A stretch of 64,000 bases of DNA from Robertkochia sediminum (GTDB lineage: Bacteria > Bacteroidota > Bacteroidia > Flavobacteriales > Flavobacteriaceae): positions 1 through 64,000 of the forward strand of contig NZ_JADMKT010000069.1 of assembly GCF_016786255.1 (NCBI RefSeq), in the 5' to 3' direction. The position numbers and the translations under genes were made by a program. Of this stretch, positions 53,958-63,172 are shown piece by piece. The notes below the pieces were generated by a model that ran no database searches, was not told where the DNA came from, and was given only the letters and a program-made list of their open reading frames with translations. Position 1 is the stretch's first letter. Every line of letters begins with the position of its first letter.

Positions 53958-55034
53958 ATGTTAGATAAATTAAATGTAGTAAAACAACGTTTCGACGAAG
54001 TGTCTGATCTCATCATTCAACCCGATGTGATCGCAGACCAAAAACGTTATGTTCAGTTAAATAAGGAATACAAAGACCTCAAAGAGCTTGTAGATAAGCG
54101 GGAAGAGTATATCCAGTTAACAAGTAATATCGAAGAGGCCGAAGAGATCATTGCAGACGGGAGTGATGCCGAAATGGTCGAGATGGCCAAAATGCAACTC
54201 GAGGAGGCCAAGGAAGCCCTTCCGGGTCTGGAATCGGAGATCAAATACCTCCTGATCCCTAAAGACCCTGAAGACGCCAAGAACGTGGTGATGGAGATAC
54301 GTGCCGGTACCGGTGGCGACGAGGCCAGTATCTTTGCCGGAGACCTCCAGCGCATGTATACCAAGTATTGCGAAAGCAAAGGTTGGAAGGTGAATGTGGT
54401 CGACTTCAATGAAGGGACATCCGGAGGATATAAGGAGATCATTTTTGAAGTGAGCGGAGAAGATGTGTATGGAACCCTGAAATTTGAGGCCGGTGTGCAC
54501 CGTGTTCAGCGCGTGCCTCAGACAGAAACCCAGGGAAGGGTGCATACCTCTGCTGCAACCGTTATGGTGCTTCCGGAAGCTGAAGAGTTTGATGTAGAAC
54601 TCGATATGGGTGATGTAAAGATCATCAGAACCACTTCAACAGGTCCCGGAGGGCAGTCGGTGAATACCACCTATTCTGCGATCCAGCTGCAACACTTACC
54701 AACAGGGATCGAAGTGCGTTGTCAGGATGAGAAATCGCAGCATAAGAACCTTGAAAAAGCGATCAAGGTCCTCCGATCAAGACTTTATGAGCGCGAACTG
54801 GCGAAAAAGCAGGAAGAAGATGCAGCCCGCCGTAAAAGCATGGTGTCCAGTGGAGACCGCAGTGCCAAGATCCGTACCTATAACTATCCGCAGGGAAGGG
54901 TTACCGATCACCGAATCGGACTCACCCTTTACGACCTGTCTAATATCGTGAACGGTGACCTCGAGAAGATCATTGAAGAACTCAAGATCGCAGAGAACAC
55001 CGAAAAGCTCAAAGAAGCCAGCGAAACCATCTAA
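53958..55034 (+). CDS. prfA: Peptide chain release factor 1
   Basis: The 358-aa RF1 reads UAA and UAG and hydrolyses the peptidyl-tRNA. The GGQ motif is at residues 231-233 ([18 protein letters not shown]), and an RF1-type anticodon region lies before it. The first 100 aa form a helical domain, and the C terminus is basic. Length matches E. coli RF1 (360). It is followed 69 bp later by pyrF, with a terminator between. Confidence 0.94.
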   Translation: MLDKLNVVKQRFDEVSDLIIQPDVIADQKRYVQLNKEYKDLKELVDKREEYIQLTSNIEEAEEIIADGSDAEMVEMAKMQLEEAKEALPGLESEIKYLLIPKDPEDAKNVVMEIRAGTGGDEASIFAGDLQRMYTKYCESKGWKVNVVDFNEGTSGGYKEIIFEVSGEDVYGTLKFEAGVHRVQRVPQTETQGRVHTSAATVMVLPEAEEFDVELDMGDVKIIRTTSTGPGGQSVNTTYSAIQLQHLPTGIEVRCQDEKSQHKNLEKAIKVLRSRLYERELAKKQEEDAARRKSMVSSGDRSAKIRTYNYPQGRVTDHRIGLTLYDLSNIVNGDLEKIIEELKIAENTEKLKEASETI

Positions 55035-55050
55035 TAAGAGTTAATATCTC

Positions 55051-55100
55051 AAGTGCCATAGACATTATGCTTTATGGCACTTTTTTTAAATAGTGCCATA
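55051..55100 (+). promoter_or_regulatory. prfA terminator with alternative antiterminator hairpin before pyrF
   Basis: A: AAGTGCCATA (55051-55060), B: TATGGCACTT (55073-55082), then a T run to 55087, and A': TAGTGCCATA (55091-55100). A-B forms a perfect intrinsic terminator. B-A' forms an equally perfect hairpin that would remove the terminator and end 3 bp before the pyrF ATG. Two mutually exclusive structures suggest an attenuator, or a simple terminator followed by a repeat remnant. Confidence 0.55.
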
Positions 55101-55103
55101 TTC

Positions 55104-55913
55104 ATGACAAACCAACAATTGGAATCCCGTATCAGGGAAAAGCGTTCATTTTTGTGTGTAGGTCTCGATACCGACATGAACAAGATCCCTGAACACTTAA
55201 AAGATACAGAAGACCCTATCTTCGCATTTAACAAGGAGATCATCGATGCCACCCATAAGTACACCGTAGCTTATAAGCCCAATATTGCATTCTATGAAGC
55301 TCACGGAATTGCAGGATGGCAATCGCTAAAGAAAACCATCGACTACCTCAATACCCATTACCCCGAGGTATTTACCATTGCCGATGCCAAAAGAGGGGAT
55401 ATCGGGAATACTGCGGCCATGTATGCCAGGGCCTTTTTTGAGGATATGAATTTTGATTCGGTAACTGTAGCACCGTATATGGGCAGGGATTCTGTTGAGC
55501 CTTTCCTGGAGTTTGAAGATAAACATACCATTTTGCTGGCCCTTACCTCCAATCCGGGAGCCTTTGACTTTCAAACCAAGACCAATGGTGATAAGGAATT
55601 GTATAAACAGGTACTTGAAACCTCTACATCTTATAAGAATGCCGACAGACTCATGTATGTGGTGGGGGCCACCAAAGCCTCCTACCTCGAGGCGATCAGA
55701 GCACTTGTGCCGCGATCGTTCCTGCTTGTTCCCGGTGTAGGAGCCCAGGGAGGGAGTCTCGAAGATGTTTGCAAATACGGGATGAGCGAAAACGTGGGTC
55801 TTTTGGTGAATTCATCAAGGGGGATCATCTACGCTTCTTCGGGTGAAGATTTTGCCAGCGTGGCGGGTGAAAAGGCCGAGGCCCTTCAGCAGGAAATGGC
55901 AAAATGGCTTTAA
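55104..55913 (+). CDS. pyrF: Orotidine 5'-phosphate decarboxylase
   Basis: The 269-aa enzyme makes UMP from OMP, the last step of pyrimidine synthesis. It belongs to the longer type-2 OMPDC group (DUF-like PyrF of Bacteroidota). The catalytic Lys-Asp network lies in [12 protein letters not shown] and [20 protein letters not shown], and the phosphate-binding region in [13 protein letters not shown]. The reading frame opens at 55074 inside the terminator; [10 protein letters not shown] at 55104 matches the family start. No other pyr gene is adjacent. Confidence 0.9.
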   Translation: MTNQQLESRIREKRSFLCVGLDTDMNKIPEHLKDTEDPIFAFNKEIIDATHKYTVAYKPNIAFYEAHGIAGWQSLKKTIDYLNTHYPEVFTIADAKRGDIGNTAAMYARAFFEDMNFDSVTVAPYMGRDSVEPFLEFEDKHTILLALTSNPGAFDFQTKTNGDKELYKQVLETSTSYKNADRLMYVVGATKASYLEAIRALVPRSFLLVPGVGAQGGSLEDVCKYGMSENVGLLVNSSRGIIYASSGEDFASVAGEKAEALQQEMAKWL

Positions 55914-56222
55914 AACCGTTAAATTTTTCAGGATAACCGGGTGCATGCCTTTGGGGTGTACCCTGATCTGAAAACATGAAAAAAACCGATCCTCATTGGA
56001 TCGGTTTTTTTGTACAAGCTAACTCAAACAATTCAAAGTATGAATCTCCGGACTAACCGAAACGAGTTGTGAAGTAGTGCTTTTAAATTCTCCGGTTCGG
56101 GAGATGAATTCTCATGATCATTTCGTTTAGTCTAAATAATCTAATCCAAAATTATAAAAACTATATTTTTAAATCGCTGAAAATCAATAAATTGACGTTA
56201 TGTTAATGATAAGTTGATCAAT
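55914..56222. other. Intergenic region after pyrF
   Basis: 309 bp without a gene. It contains the pyrF terminator (55981-56010) and, at about 56080-56110, a weak TCTCC-GGTTC-GGGAGA-type hairpin. The rest is AT-rich upstream DNA of the small exported-protein gene. Confidence 0.6.
55981..56010 (+). terminator. pyrF intrinsic terminator
   Basis: AAAAACCGATCC (55981-55992)-TCATT-GGATCGGTTTTT (55998-56009), a 12-bp stem with T run. Confidence 0.9.
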
Positions 56223-56732
56223 ATGAGGGGATTTGCTATGGTGTTTATAATGCTTCTTGCGCTGCCATTAAAAGGGCAGGAGCCTGCTCTGGTATGCGAT
56301 AGCGAAGCGCATAGCGCTTTTGATTTTTGGGTGGGAACCTGGTATGTTCTTGACCGGGAAGGTGAGCATGTGGGTGTCAATGAGATCCGGAAAGTCGAGG
56401 GTGGCTGTATGATCTCAGAAACCTATAAGAGTGTTACGACCCCATTTACCGGAAGGAGTCTTAATTTTCTGAATCCCGACACGGGAAAGTGGGAGCAAAT
56501 TTGGGTAGACAATCAGGGTAACTACCTGCACCTGTACGGTGGGTTGCAAAATGGGGTTATGGTGATGCAGGGCGATCACGGTAATGGAGAAAACAGGCGG
56601 TCTGATAAGATCTCATGGGCCTTGCTCGATGATGGTCGGGTGCGTCAATTATGGGAGCGCCAAAAGGATTCCGGGGAGTGGACCACCATATTTGAAGGCT
56701 TCTATGTGCGTATCCCGGGCGATAAGTCTTAA
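56223..56732 (+). CDS. Exported DUF1579-like protein
   Basis: The 169-aa protein has a signal peptide (MRGFAMVFIMLLALPLKGQ) and a mature part with the pattern FDFWVGTWYV, then VNEIRKVEGGCMISETY, SLNFLNPDTGKWEQIWVDNQG, shared with a family of small lipocalin-like secreted proteins. No catalytic site is evident; a ligand-binding barrel is likely. The frame can begin at a TTG at 56214, but the ATG at 56223 opens the signal peptide. It precedes icmF by 178 bp. Confidence 0.7.
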   Translation: MRGFAMVFIMLLALPLKGQEPALVCDSEAHSAFDFWVGTWYVLDREGEHVGVNEIRKVEGGCMISETYKSVTTPFTGRSLNFLNPDTGKWEQIWVDNQGNYLHLYGGLQNGVMVMQGDHGNGENRRSDKISWALLDDGRVRQLWERQKDSGEWTTIFEGFYVRIPGDKS

Positions 56733-56910
56733 TAGGTTTCGATGTCTTCAAGAGGAAGGTTATCACGGTCGCCTTAGATGCCCTGAGACAGAATCTAAAT
56801 TGCGCTTTTAGCGATTTTTGAAAGGTTGGGTTGGTTAATTGCAAATTAAAGTCGCCAATTTTTGCATTTTGACTAAATTGCGAACACCAAAAAATCAACG
56901 AAAAATCGCT

Positions 56911-59900
56911 ATGGAACAACAAAAGCCTTATCAACCTAAAAATAAAGTTCGCATTGTTACCGCAGCTTCACTTTTTGATGGTCATGATGCAGCCATAAAT
57001 ATCATGAGGCGCATTATCCAGGCTACAGGAGTCGAGGTGATCCATCTCGGCCATGATCGCAGTGTCGAGGAGGTTGTAAATACAGCTATACAGGAAGACG
57101 CCAATGCCATTGCCATGACCTCTTACCAGGGTGGACATAATGAGTACTTTAAATATATGTATGACCTGCTCCAGGAAAAGGGAGCTACACATATTAAGGT
57201 GTTTGGAGGTGGAGGAGGAGTCATCCTCCCGGAAGAGATCGAAGAATTGATGCAATACGGGATCACCCGTATCTATTCTCCGGATGACGGGAGGGAAATG
57301 GGACTTCAGGGAATGATCAACGACCTGGTGCAACAGGCCGATTTTCCGATCGGGGAGCACCTGAACGGTGCTCATGATAAACTCCCAGCCAAAGATCCTT
57401 TGTCCATTGCACGTATGATCTCGGCAGCCGAGAACTTTCCGGAGGTCGCTCAGGGATCTCTGGAGACCATACATGAGCAAAACAAAAAAAGCACTACCCC
57501 TGTTCTGGGGATCACCGGAACGGGAGGAGCAGGAAAGAGTAGCCTCGTAGATGAGGTGGTGCGACGTTTCCTCATTGACTTTCCTGAAAAGACCATAGGG
57601 ATCATATCTGTAGATCCCTCAAAAAGAAAGACCGGCGGAGCCCTGTTGGGCGATCGTATTCGCATGAATGCCATAAACAATCCGCGTGTATATATGCGAA
57701 GCCTGGCCACCCGGCAATCGAATCTCGCCCTTTCCAGACATGTGGCCGAAGCCGTAGAGGTGTTAAAAGCTGCGGGTTATGACCTGATCATCCTGGAGAC
57801 TTCGGGTATCGGACAAAGCGATACGGAGATCCTGGATCACTCTGATGTATCCCTTTATGTCATGACCCCTGAATTTGGGGCTGCTACCCAGCTCGAAAAG
57901 ATCGATATGCTTGATTTTGCCGATCTCGTAGCTATCAATAAGTTTGATAAAAGAGGTGCGCTTGACGCCCTGAGAGATGTGAAAAAGCAATACCAGCGCA
58001 ATCATAACCTATGGGATGCAGCTGCAGACGATATGCCTGTTTACGGAACCATAGCTTCTCAGTTTAACGATCCGGGAATGAACAGCCTGTACAAGGCGAT
58101 CATGGAGGTGTTGGCGACAAAGACCAATACACCACTGGAGTCGCATTATCGCCTGGGCGACGGGATGAGCGAAAAGGTATTCGTGATCCCGCCAAACAGA
58201 ACCCGATACCTTTCGGAGATTGCAGAGAATAACCGTGCTTATGACCGGGAGTCTGAAAAGCAAAAAGAGGTGGCTCAAAAGCTCTATGGGGTATACACGA
58301 CCCTCTGTTCGGTTTGTGATAAGAAAGTGCGTCTCGATGCCTATGGTATTGACCGGGATGATATAACGGCTGCCGAAGGCGAGAAGGCCGATTTCATCAA
58401 GCTCTTATTGGGTGAATTCGACCGCGTTAAAATGGATCTTCACCCCAGAAACTGGGAGCTTATCTTGCAGTGGAATACAAAGGTGCAGGCCTATAAGGAT
58501 CCTATATACAGCTTCAAGGTTCGCGGTAAGGAGATACGTATCGAGACTCATACAGAATCCCTGTCCCACAGCCGGATCCCGAAGGTGGTACTTCCGGGAT
58601 ATGAGGCCTGGGGAGATATCTTATACTGGACATTACAGGAGAATGTTCCCGGGGAATTTCCTTATACAGCCGGACTTTATCCGTTTAAACGCACAGGAGA
58701 AGATCCTACCCGTATGTTTGCGGGAGAAGGTGGACCGGAACGTACCAATCGCAGGTTTCATTATGTGAGTCAGGGTATGCCTGCCAAACGTCTTTCTACG
58801 GCTTTCGATTCGGTAACCCTTTATGGTAACGATCCGGATTATCGTCCGGATATTTACGGAAAGATCGGAAATGCCGGCGTATCCGTATGTTGCCTGGATG
58901 ATGCTAAAAAATTGTATTCAGGATTTGACCTTGCCGATGCCCTTACCTCAGTGAGTATGACCATTAACGGTCCGGCACCCATGTTATTGGGCTTTTTTAT
59001 GAACGCGGCTATCGATCAGCAATGTGAGAAGTATATTCTCGAACACGGGCTCGAAGAAGAGGTGGAAAAAAAGATCGATGCCATTTATAAGAAAAAAAGG
59101 GTGGAGCGTCCTGTTTATCACGGGTATGCCAAGGATGGAACCACAGGAGTCAATGTGCTTCCGGAGGGGAATAACGGACTCGGACTTATGCTTCTCGGGG
59201 TTACCGGCGATCAGGTATTGCCCGAAGAGGTGTACCGTGAGATCAGGGAGAAGACCCTGGCCCAGGTGAGAGGTACGGTGCAGGCAGATATTCTCAAAGA
59301 AGATCAGGCACAGAATACCTGTATCTTCTCTACAGAATTTGCCCTGCGTCTTATGGGTGATGTTCAGGAGTACTTTATAAACAATAATGTAAGAAACTTC
59401 TATTCTGTGTCTATTTCGGGGTATCATATTGCCGAAGCAGGGGCCAACCCGATCACCCAGCTGGCGTTTACCCTGGCTAACGGATTTACCTATGTGGAGT
59501 ATTACCTGAGTCGTGGGATGGATATCAACCAGTTTGGTCCAAACCTGTCGTTCTTCTTCTCGAATGGGGTAGATCCTGAATATGCGGTTATTGGCCGTGT
59601 AGCCAGAAGGATCTGGGCCAAGGCACTAAAGCATAAGTATGGAGCTAATGATCGTGCGCAAATGCTCAAGTACCACATACAAACTTCCGGTAGGTCCCTG
59701 CACGCTCAGGAGATCGATTTTAATGATATTCGTACTACGCTACAGGCACTGTACGCCATCTATGACAACTGTAATTCGTTGCATACCAATGCCTATGATG
59801 AGGCGATCACCACGCCGACAGAAGATTCAGTGCGCAGGGCTATGGCGATACAGTTGATCATCAATAAGGAGCTTGGATTGGCAAAGAACGAGAATCCGCT

Positions 59901-60369
59901 ACAGGGAAGCTTTATCATTGAAACCCTTACCGACCTGGTCGAAGAAGCCGTGTTGACCGAGTTCGATCGTATCACCGAAAGAGGAGGCGTACTGGGGGCA
60001 ATGGAGACCATGTATCAGCGTTCGAAGATCCAGGAAGAAAGCCTGCATTATGAAACGCTCAAGCATACCGGTGAATATCCTATTATCGGGGTAAATACCT
60101 TCCTTAGCAGTAAAGGCTCTCCAACAGTGATCCCGGAGGAGGTAATACGTGCCACACCGCAGGAAAAGGAACAGCAAATAGGAACCCTTAAGCGTTTGCA
60201 CACGGCCTATGAAGAAGAGGCGGCAATTGCCCTGAAGAACATTCAGGAGGCAGCGCTTCACAATGAGAATATGTTCGAGCAGCTTATGGCGGCAACCAAG
60301 GTTTGCTCCCTGGGGCAGATCACCAAGGCCCTGTTCGAGGTTGGTGGTCAGTATCGCAGAAATATGTGA
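56911..60369 (+). CDS. icmF: Fused isobutyryl-CoA mutase (B12 domain, G-protein chaperone, mutase)
   Basis: The 1152-aa fusion interconverts isobutyryl-CoA and n-butyryl-CoA with adenosylcobalamin. Domains in order: B12-binding (about 10-140; base-off ligand His25 in LFDGHD), a MeaB/ArgK-like GTPase (about 190-440; P-loop GTGGAGKS at 203-210) and the large mutase domain (about 540-1152). Phe592 in [11 protein letters not shown] fits IcmF rather than methylmalonyl-CoA mutase, which has Tyr there. The G-domain is needed for cofactor loading. The frame is open from 56839, but the start at 56911 ([20 protein letters not shown]) fits the family. Confidence 0.92.
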   Translation: MEQQKPYQPKNKVRIVTAASLFDGHDAAINIMRRIIQATGVEVIHLGHDRSVEEVVNTAIQEDANAIAMTSYQGGHNEYFKYMYDLLQEKGATHIKVFGGGGGVILPEEIEELMQYGITRIYSPDDGREMGLQGMINDLVQQADFPIGEHLNGAHDKLPAKDPLSIARMISAAENFPEVAQGSLETIHEQNKKSTTPVLGITGTGGAGKSSLVDEVVRRFLIDFPEKTIGIISVDPSKRKTGGALLGDRIRMNAINNPRVYMRSLATRQSNLALSRHVAEAVEVLKAAGYDLIILETSGIGQSDTEILDHSDVSLYVMTPEFGAATQLEKIDMLDFADLVAINKFDKRGALDALRDVKKQYQRNHNLWDAAADDMPVYGTIASQFNDPGMNSLYKAIMEVLATKTNTPLESHYRLGDGMSEKVFVIPPNRTRYLSEIAENNRAYDRESEKQKEVAQKLYGVYTTLCSVCDKKVRLDAYGIDRDDITAAEGEKADFIKLLLGEFDRVKMDLHPRNWELILQWNTKVQAYKDPIYSFKVRGKEIRIETHTESLSHSRIPKVVLPGYEAWGDILYWTLQENVPGEFPYTAGLYPFKRTGEDPTRMFAGEGGPERTNRRFHYVSQGMPAKRLSTAFDSVTLYGNDPDYRPDIYGKIGNAGVSVCCLDDAKKLYSGFDLADALTSVSMTINGPAPMLLGFFMNAAIDQQCEKYILEHGLEEEVEKKIDAIYKKKRVERPVYHGYAKDGTTGVNVLPEGNNGLGLMLLGVTGDQVLPEEVYREIREKTLAQVRGTVQADILKEDQAQNTCIFSTEFALRLMGDVQEYFINNNVRNFYSVSISGYHIAEAGANPITQLAFTLANGFTYVEYYLSRGMDINQFGPNLSFFFSNGVDPEYAVIGRVARRIWAKALKHKYGANDRAQMLKYHIQTSGRSLHAQEIDFNDIRTTLQALYAIYDNCNSLHTNAYDEAITTPTEDSVRRAMAIQLIINKELGLAKNENPLQGSFIIETLTDLVEEAVLTEFDRITERGGVLGAMETMYQRSKIQEESLHYETLKHTGEYPIIGVNTFLSSKGSPTVIPEEVIRATPQEKEQQIGTLKRLHTAYEEEAAIALKNIQEAALHNENMFEQLMAATKVCSLGQITKALFEVGGQYRRNM

Positions 60370-60390
60370 TGTTCGCCTTTATGACCATAA

Positions 60391-60426
60391 AAAAAAAGCT
60401 GCTCCATTTTGGGAGCAGCTTTTTTT
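60391..60426. terminator. Bidirectional terminator after icmF
   Basis: AAAAAAGCTGCTCC-ATTTTG-GGAGCAGCTTTTTT, a perfect 14-bp stem. It serves icmF and the converging helical gene. Confidence 0.92.
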
Positions 60427-60452
60427 ATTGTGTAGCGATAGCTAATGCTTTA

Positions 60453-60878
60453 TTAATTCAGTTCACATAACCTGCCAGCCCAACGACTTTGCAGGTTTCG
60501 GAAATGGTCGATCTCTGTACGGAGCTTAGCTAAAAGCGTACCCGATGAAGAATTTCTGCTTTCCAGGTGATCACAGTATTGTTTTAAACTGCCTGTGGCA
60601 TGCTGTATGGCGCGTAGACTATCTATACGAACTCTCGGGTCTTTAGTGCTTTCAACCATGGCAATGCGTGGAGCAAGACCCAGGGAGGTTGAAAGCATAT
60701 GAGCAGATAATTTTTCCAACCGGTCCTTAGAACGACCCAGTTCAAGAATGCCCTTGTCTTCGGCGATCTTGTGTACCAGCTCACGGCTAAGTGTAAAGAG
60801 CTCTATGGCCTTTTTATAGACCGCCAACTCGTTAACCGGCTTGCGTTTAATTTGATATGTGGGGTATACTTTTTTCAT
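60453..60878 (-). CDS. Small four-helix-bundle-like protein
   Basis: The 141-aa protein is wholly helical and basic at the N terminus. Its pattern (AVYKKAIELFTLSRELVHKI, then MLSTSLGLAPRIAMVES, then LRAIQHATGSLKQYCDHL) resembles the four-helix-bundle family of 23S rRNA intervening-sequence proteins (S23), but the match is loose. No function is claimed. It has its own -7 box, converges on icmF and is divergent from the Lrp regulator. Confidence 0.5.
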   Translation of the reverse strand: MKKVYPTYQIKRKPVNELAVYKKAIELFTLSRELVHKIAEDKGILELGRSKDRLEKLSAHMLSTSLGLAPRIAMVESTKDPRVRIDSLRAIQHATGSLKQYCDHLESRNSSSGTLLAKLRTEIDHFRNLQSRWAGRLCELN

Positions 60879-60896
60879 CAGCGCAATTTTCTATTT

Positions 60897-60904
60897 CAAA
60901 ATTA
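60897..60904 (-). promoter_or_regulatory. -7 box TAATTTTG for the helical protein
   Basis: On the minus strand TAATTTTG lies 18 bp before the ATG at 60878. Confidence 0.55.
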
Positions 60905-60996
60905 CGGTAGAAAAAGCCATCATGAATTTAATAATAAAGGCAAAATTATTATTTTAGTTTAAATTGTAATGAAATATTCACACAAAGACTTAATAT

Positions 60997-61443
60997 ATGA
61001 GGCTTGATAAGCTTAATTGGGAAATTCTCGATCTCCTGCAGAAAAATGCGCGTGCATCTAATGCGGAGATCGGAAGAAAAGTGGGGCTATCCTCTCCGGC
61101 AGTAGCCGAGCGCATAAAAAAAATGGAAGACCTCGGGGTGATCAACGGCTACAGAACCGATGTGAATTATACGGCCGGGGGATACCAGTTACGGGCGATC
61201 ATTACCGTACGTGCCTTTATGGGTAAATTAAAGCCATTCCTGGATAAGGTGTCTGATTTTAAGGAAGTGCTTAACTGTTATCGTATCACGGGCAACGAGA
61301 ATATTATTATGGAAGTGGTCTTTCACGATCAAAAGCATTTGGAAGGGTTTATCGATACCTTGATCACCTATGGTGAGACCCGAACACATATTGTGCTATC
61401 TGATGTGATCAGTAATAATCCTATTCCCAGAAAGATGGCATAA
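60997..61443 (+). CDS. Lrp/AsnC family transcriptional regulator
   Basis: The 148-aa protein has an N-terminal helix-turn-helix (about 4-60; KLNWEILDLLQKNARASNAEIGRKVGLSSPAVAERIKKMED) and a C-terminal RAM ligand-binding domain (about 65-145) with the typical GNENIIMEVVF strand. Such regulators sense amino acids and form octamers. Its target is unknown; the downstream alpha/beta hydrolase or the divergent helical gene are candidates by position. Confidence 0.92.
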   Translation: MRLDKLNWEILDLLQKNARASNAEIGRKVGLSSPAVAERIKKMEDLGVINGYRTDVNYTAGGYQLRAIITVRAFMGKLKPFLDKVSDFKEVLNCYRITGNENIIMEVVFHDQKHLEGFIDTLITYGETRTHIVLSDVISNNPIPRKMA

Positions 61444-61495
61444 TACTTGTAAGTTTTTTTTTAAAACGTTGCTCAATTTGGTTAATTTTATGATA

Positions 61496-62899
61496 ATGAG
61501 ATTAAAGAAAGAATTACACAGCATTTTTTGGTCGGTCTTGATGTTATTTCCTTTGGTACTTCCTGCTCAGGATGGTGCCGCTCAGGCGGGGGAGATCAGG
61601 ACTGCACCCCTTGATTCCTTGTTTACCATGACGTATTACCTGCCTTCTCAATACGATAGTTCAGCCTCGTGGCCTGTGATCTTCGTATTCGATCCTTCGG
61701 GGCGGGGAGATGTTGCAGTAGACCGGTTTCGGACTGCAGCCGAGAAGTACGGCTATATCGTAGCCGCCTCAGACGGCATTATGAATGGTAGCTACCAAAG
61801 AAATTACCAAAGGGCACGGACGCTTTTTGAAAAGGCCAAAACCAAGTTTCATTTAGACAGCATCAACCAGTTTACTGCCGGCTTTTCCGGTGGGGCGCGA
61901 TTAGCCTCTGCTATTGCCGGTCTTTCTAAGAATATTCGTGGTGTTCTTTCTGCAGGTGCCGGGGTCAACTCGAGATATCTGGCCGTAGATCAGATCGAAC
62001 CTTTTGTTTTTATTGGCATGGCTGGTGATAAGGATTTTAATTTTGCCGAAGTGAAGGCCAGTGAGGTGCTGTTGCGCTCTATTAAATATCCGCATGAGAT
62101 GATCTGGTTCGAGGGAGAGCATGATTGGCCTCCTTATGAGGTTATCGAAAAGGCGGTACGAGACCTTTCGGTAAGGATGCATAGCCGTGGTCAGCAGAAG
62201 CGAAGTGCAGAAGAATTGAACGTTATGTACAATGAAGAAATTGCCTATAATCAGAAGCTACGACAGGAAGGGAATATGGTTTGGGCCTATGAGAATCTGG
62301 AAAAGATGAGGAGTTGGTACGGATTTTTGGATAAAGACCGGGATTTGAAAGATGAGATGAAGGAGGTAAAGCGCTTGAAGGGCTTCAGGTCGCAGCGCAG
62401 TGATCTGGACTATATCGATGAGATCGAACAGTTGTACCTCCAGGAGTATCTCAAATTTTTGATGGACGATATTGGAGTGGGTGAGTTGGAAGCTTTAGGG
62501 TACTGGGACCAGGAACTCAAGCATATTGAGAAATCGTTCGTTGATCATAAGGAAGAGGCCTATCGTAAAATGGCCTTCAGGATCATTGCAATGCTAAGGC
62601 TTGTGGGAGATAAGGCGAATAAAGAGTTAAAAGAGCCTGAACATTTTAAGCAACTACTGTTTACCAATATCTTTCTCACCCTCACCGATAAAAAGGATTA
62701 CGATGCTTACCTGGAGTCTGTTCGTTTTGCGGTAGCATTGGGAGAATATGAAATAGCACTGTACTATACCGATAAATTATTGGAAAACGAATTTAAGGAT
62801 ATTGAACGCCTGAGAAACTATCCCGGGATTACCTTATTGAGGATCCAACCGGAGTTTGGAGAGGTGCTTGAAAAGTACGGATTTGACCCTCGGTTTTAG
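61496..62899 (+). CDS. Exported alpha/beta hydrolase, esterase D-like
   Basis: The 467-aa protein has a signal peptide (about 1-26, ending LPAQ). An alpha/beta-hydrolase half (about 30-235) has the nucleophile elbow GFSGG and the oxyanion strand VIFVFDPSGRG. An alpha-helical C-terminal part (about 240-467) has a TPR-like pattern. The catalytic His may be His in GEHDWPPYE (about residue 210). It could be an esterase, polyhydroxybutyrate depolymerase or peptidase; the substrate is not known. ATG codons at 61490 and 61496 and a TTG at 61469 are possible starts. Confidence 0.8.
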   Translation: MRLKKELHSIFWSVLMLFPLVLPAQDGAAQAGEIRTAPLDSLFTMTYYLPSQYDSSASWPVIFVFDPSGRGDVAVDRFRTAAEKYGYIVAASDGIMNGSYQRNYQRARTLFEKAKTKFHLDSINQFTAGFSGGARLASAIAGLSKNIRGVLSAGAGVNSRYLAVDQIEPFVFIGMAGDKDFNFAEVKASEVLLRSIKYPHEMIWFEGEHDWPPYEVIEKAVRDLSVRMHSRGQQKRSAEELNVMYNEEIAYNQKLRQEGNMVWAYENLEKMRSWYGFLDKDRDLKDEMKEVKRLKGFRSQRSDLDYIDEIEQLYLQEYLKFLMDDIGVGELEALGYWDQELKHIEKSFVDHKEEAYRKMAFRIIAMLRLVGDKANKELKEPEHFKQLLFTNIFLTLTDKKDYDAYLESVRFAVALGEYEIALYYTDKLLENEFKDIERLRNYPGITLLRIQPEFGEVLEKYGFDPRF

Positions 62900-62977
62900 T
62901 TCCTTCTGATCTCGTAAAACGAATTCACTTAATCGATTTTTTTAACTAAACACCTTTAAAATGTTTCATATGTAACA

Positions 62978-63007
62978 ATTGCAACTACTTTCACCCTAGT
63001 ATTTTTG
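62978..63007 (+). promoter_or_regulatory. TTG(-33) / TATTTTTG(-7) orphan promoter
   Basis: TTG at 62978-62980 and TATTTTTG at 63000-63007, 19 bp apart, are a good promoter with no plus-strand gene behind it. Confidence 0.5.
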
Positions 63008-63012
63008 TTATT

Positions 63013-63072
63013 AGAATTGTTTAGTTAGTAAGGTTTGTTAAAAGGGAAGAACGTGTTTCTTCCTTTTTTTTT
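63013..63072 (+). ncRNA. Candidate short transcript ending in a hairpin
   Basis: About 60 nt run from the orphan promoter to a hairpin (AAAGGGAAGA / TTCTTCCTTT with G-U pairs, 63041-63063) and a T9 run. No frame is present. A very short RNA or a decoy terminator is possible. Confidence 0.3.
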
Positions 63073-63172
63073 GCTCCGTGCTAACAAGGTGTTCATCTAT
63101 TCCGGGTAGATCACCTCTGTTGCTGGAATCCGGGTAGGCAAAGTAGAAGAGGGGATAGCCTTTTGGGGGCGA

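Noticed and set aside
56733..56910. Cobalamin riboswitch before icmF
   Set aside because: No B12 box or extended pairing was seen in 178 bp.
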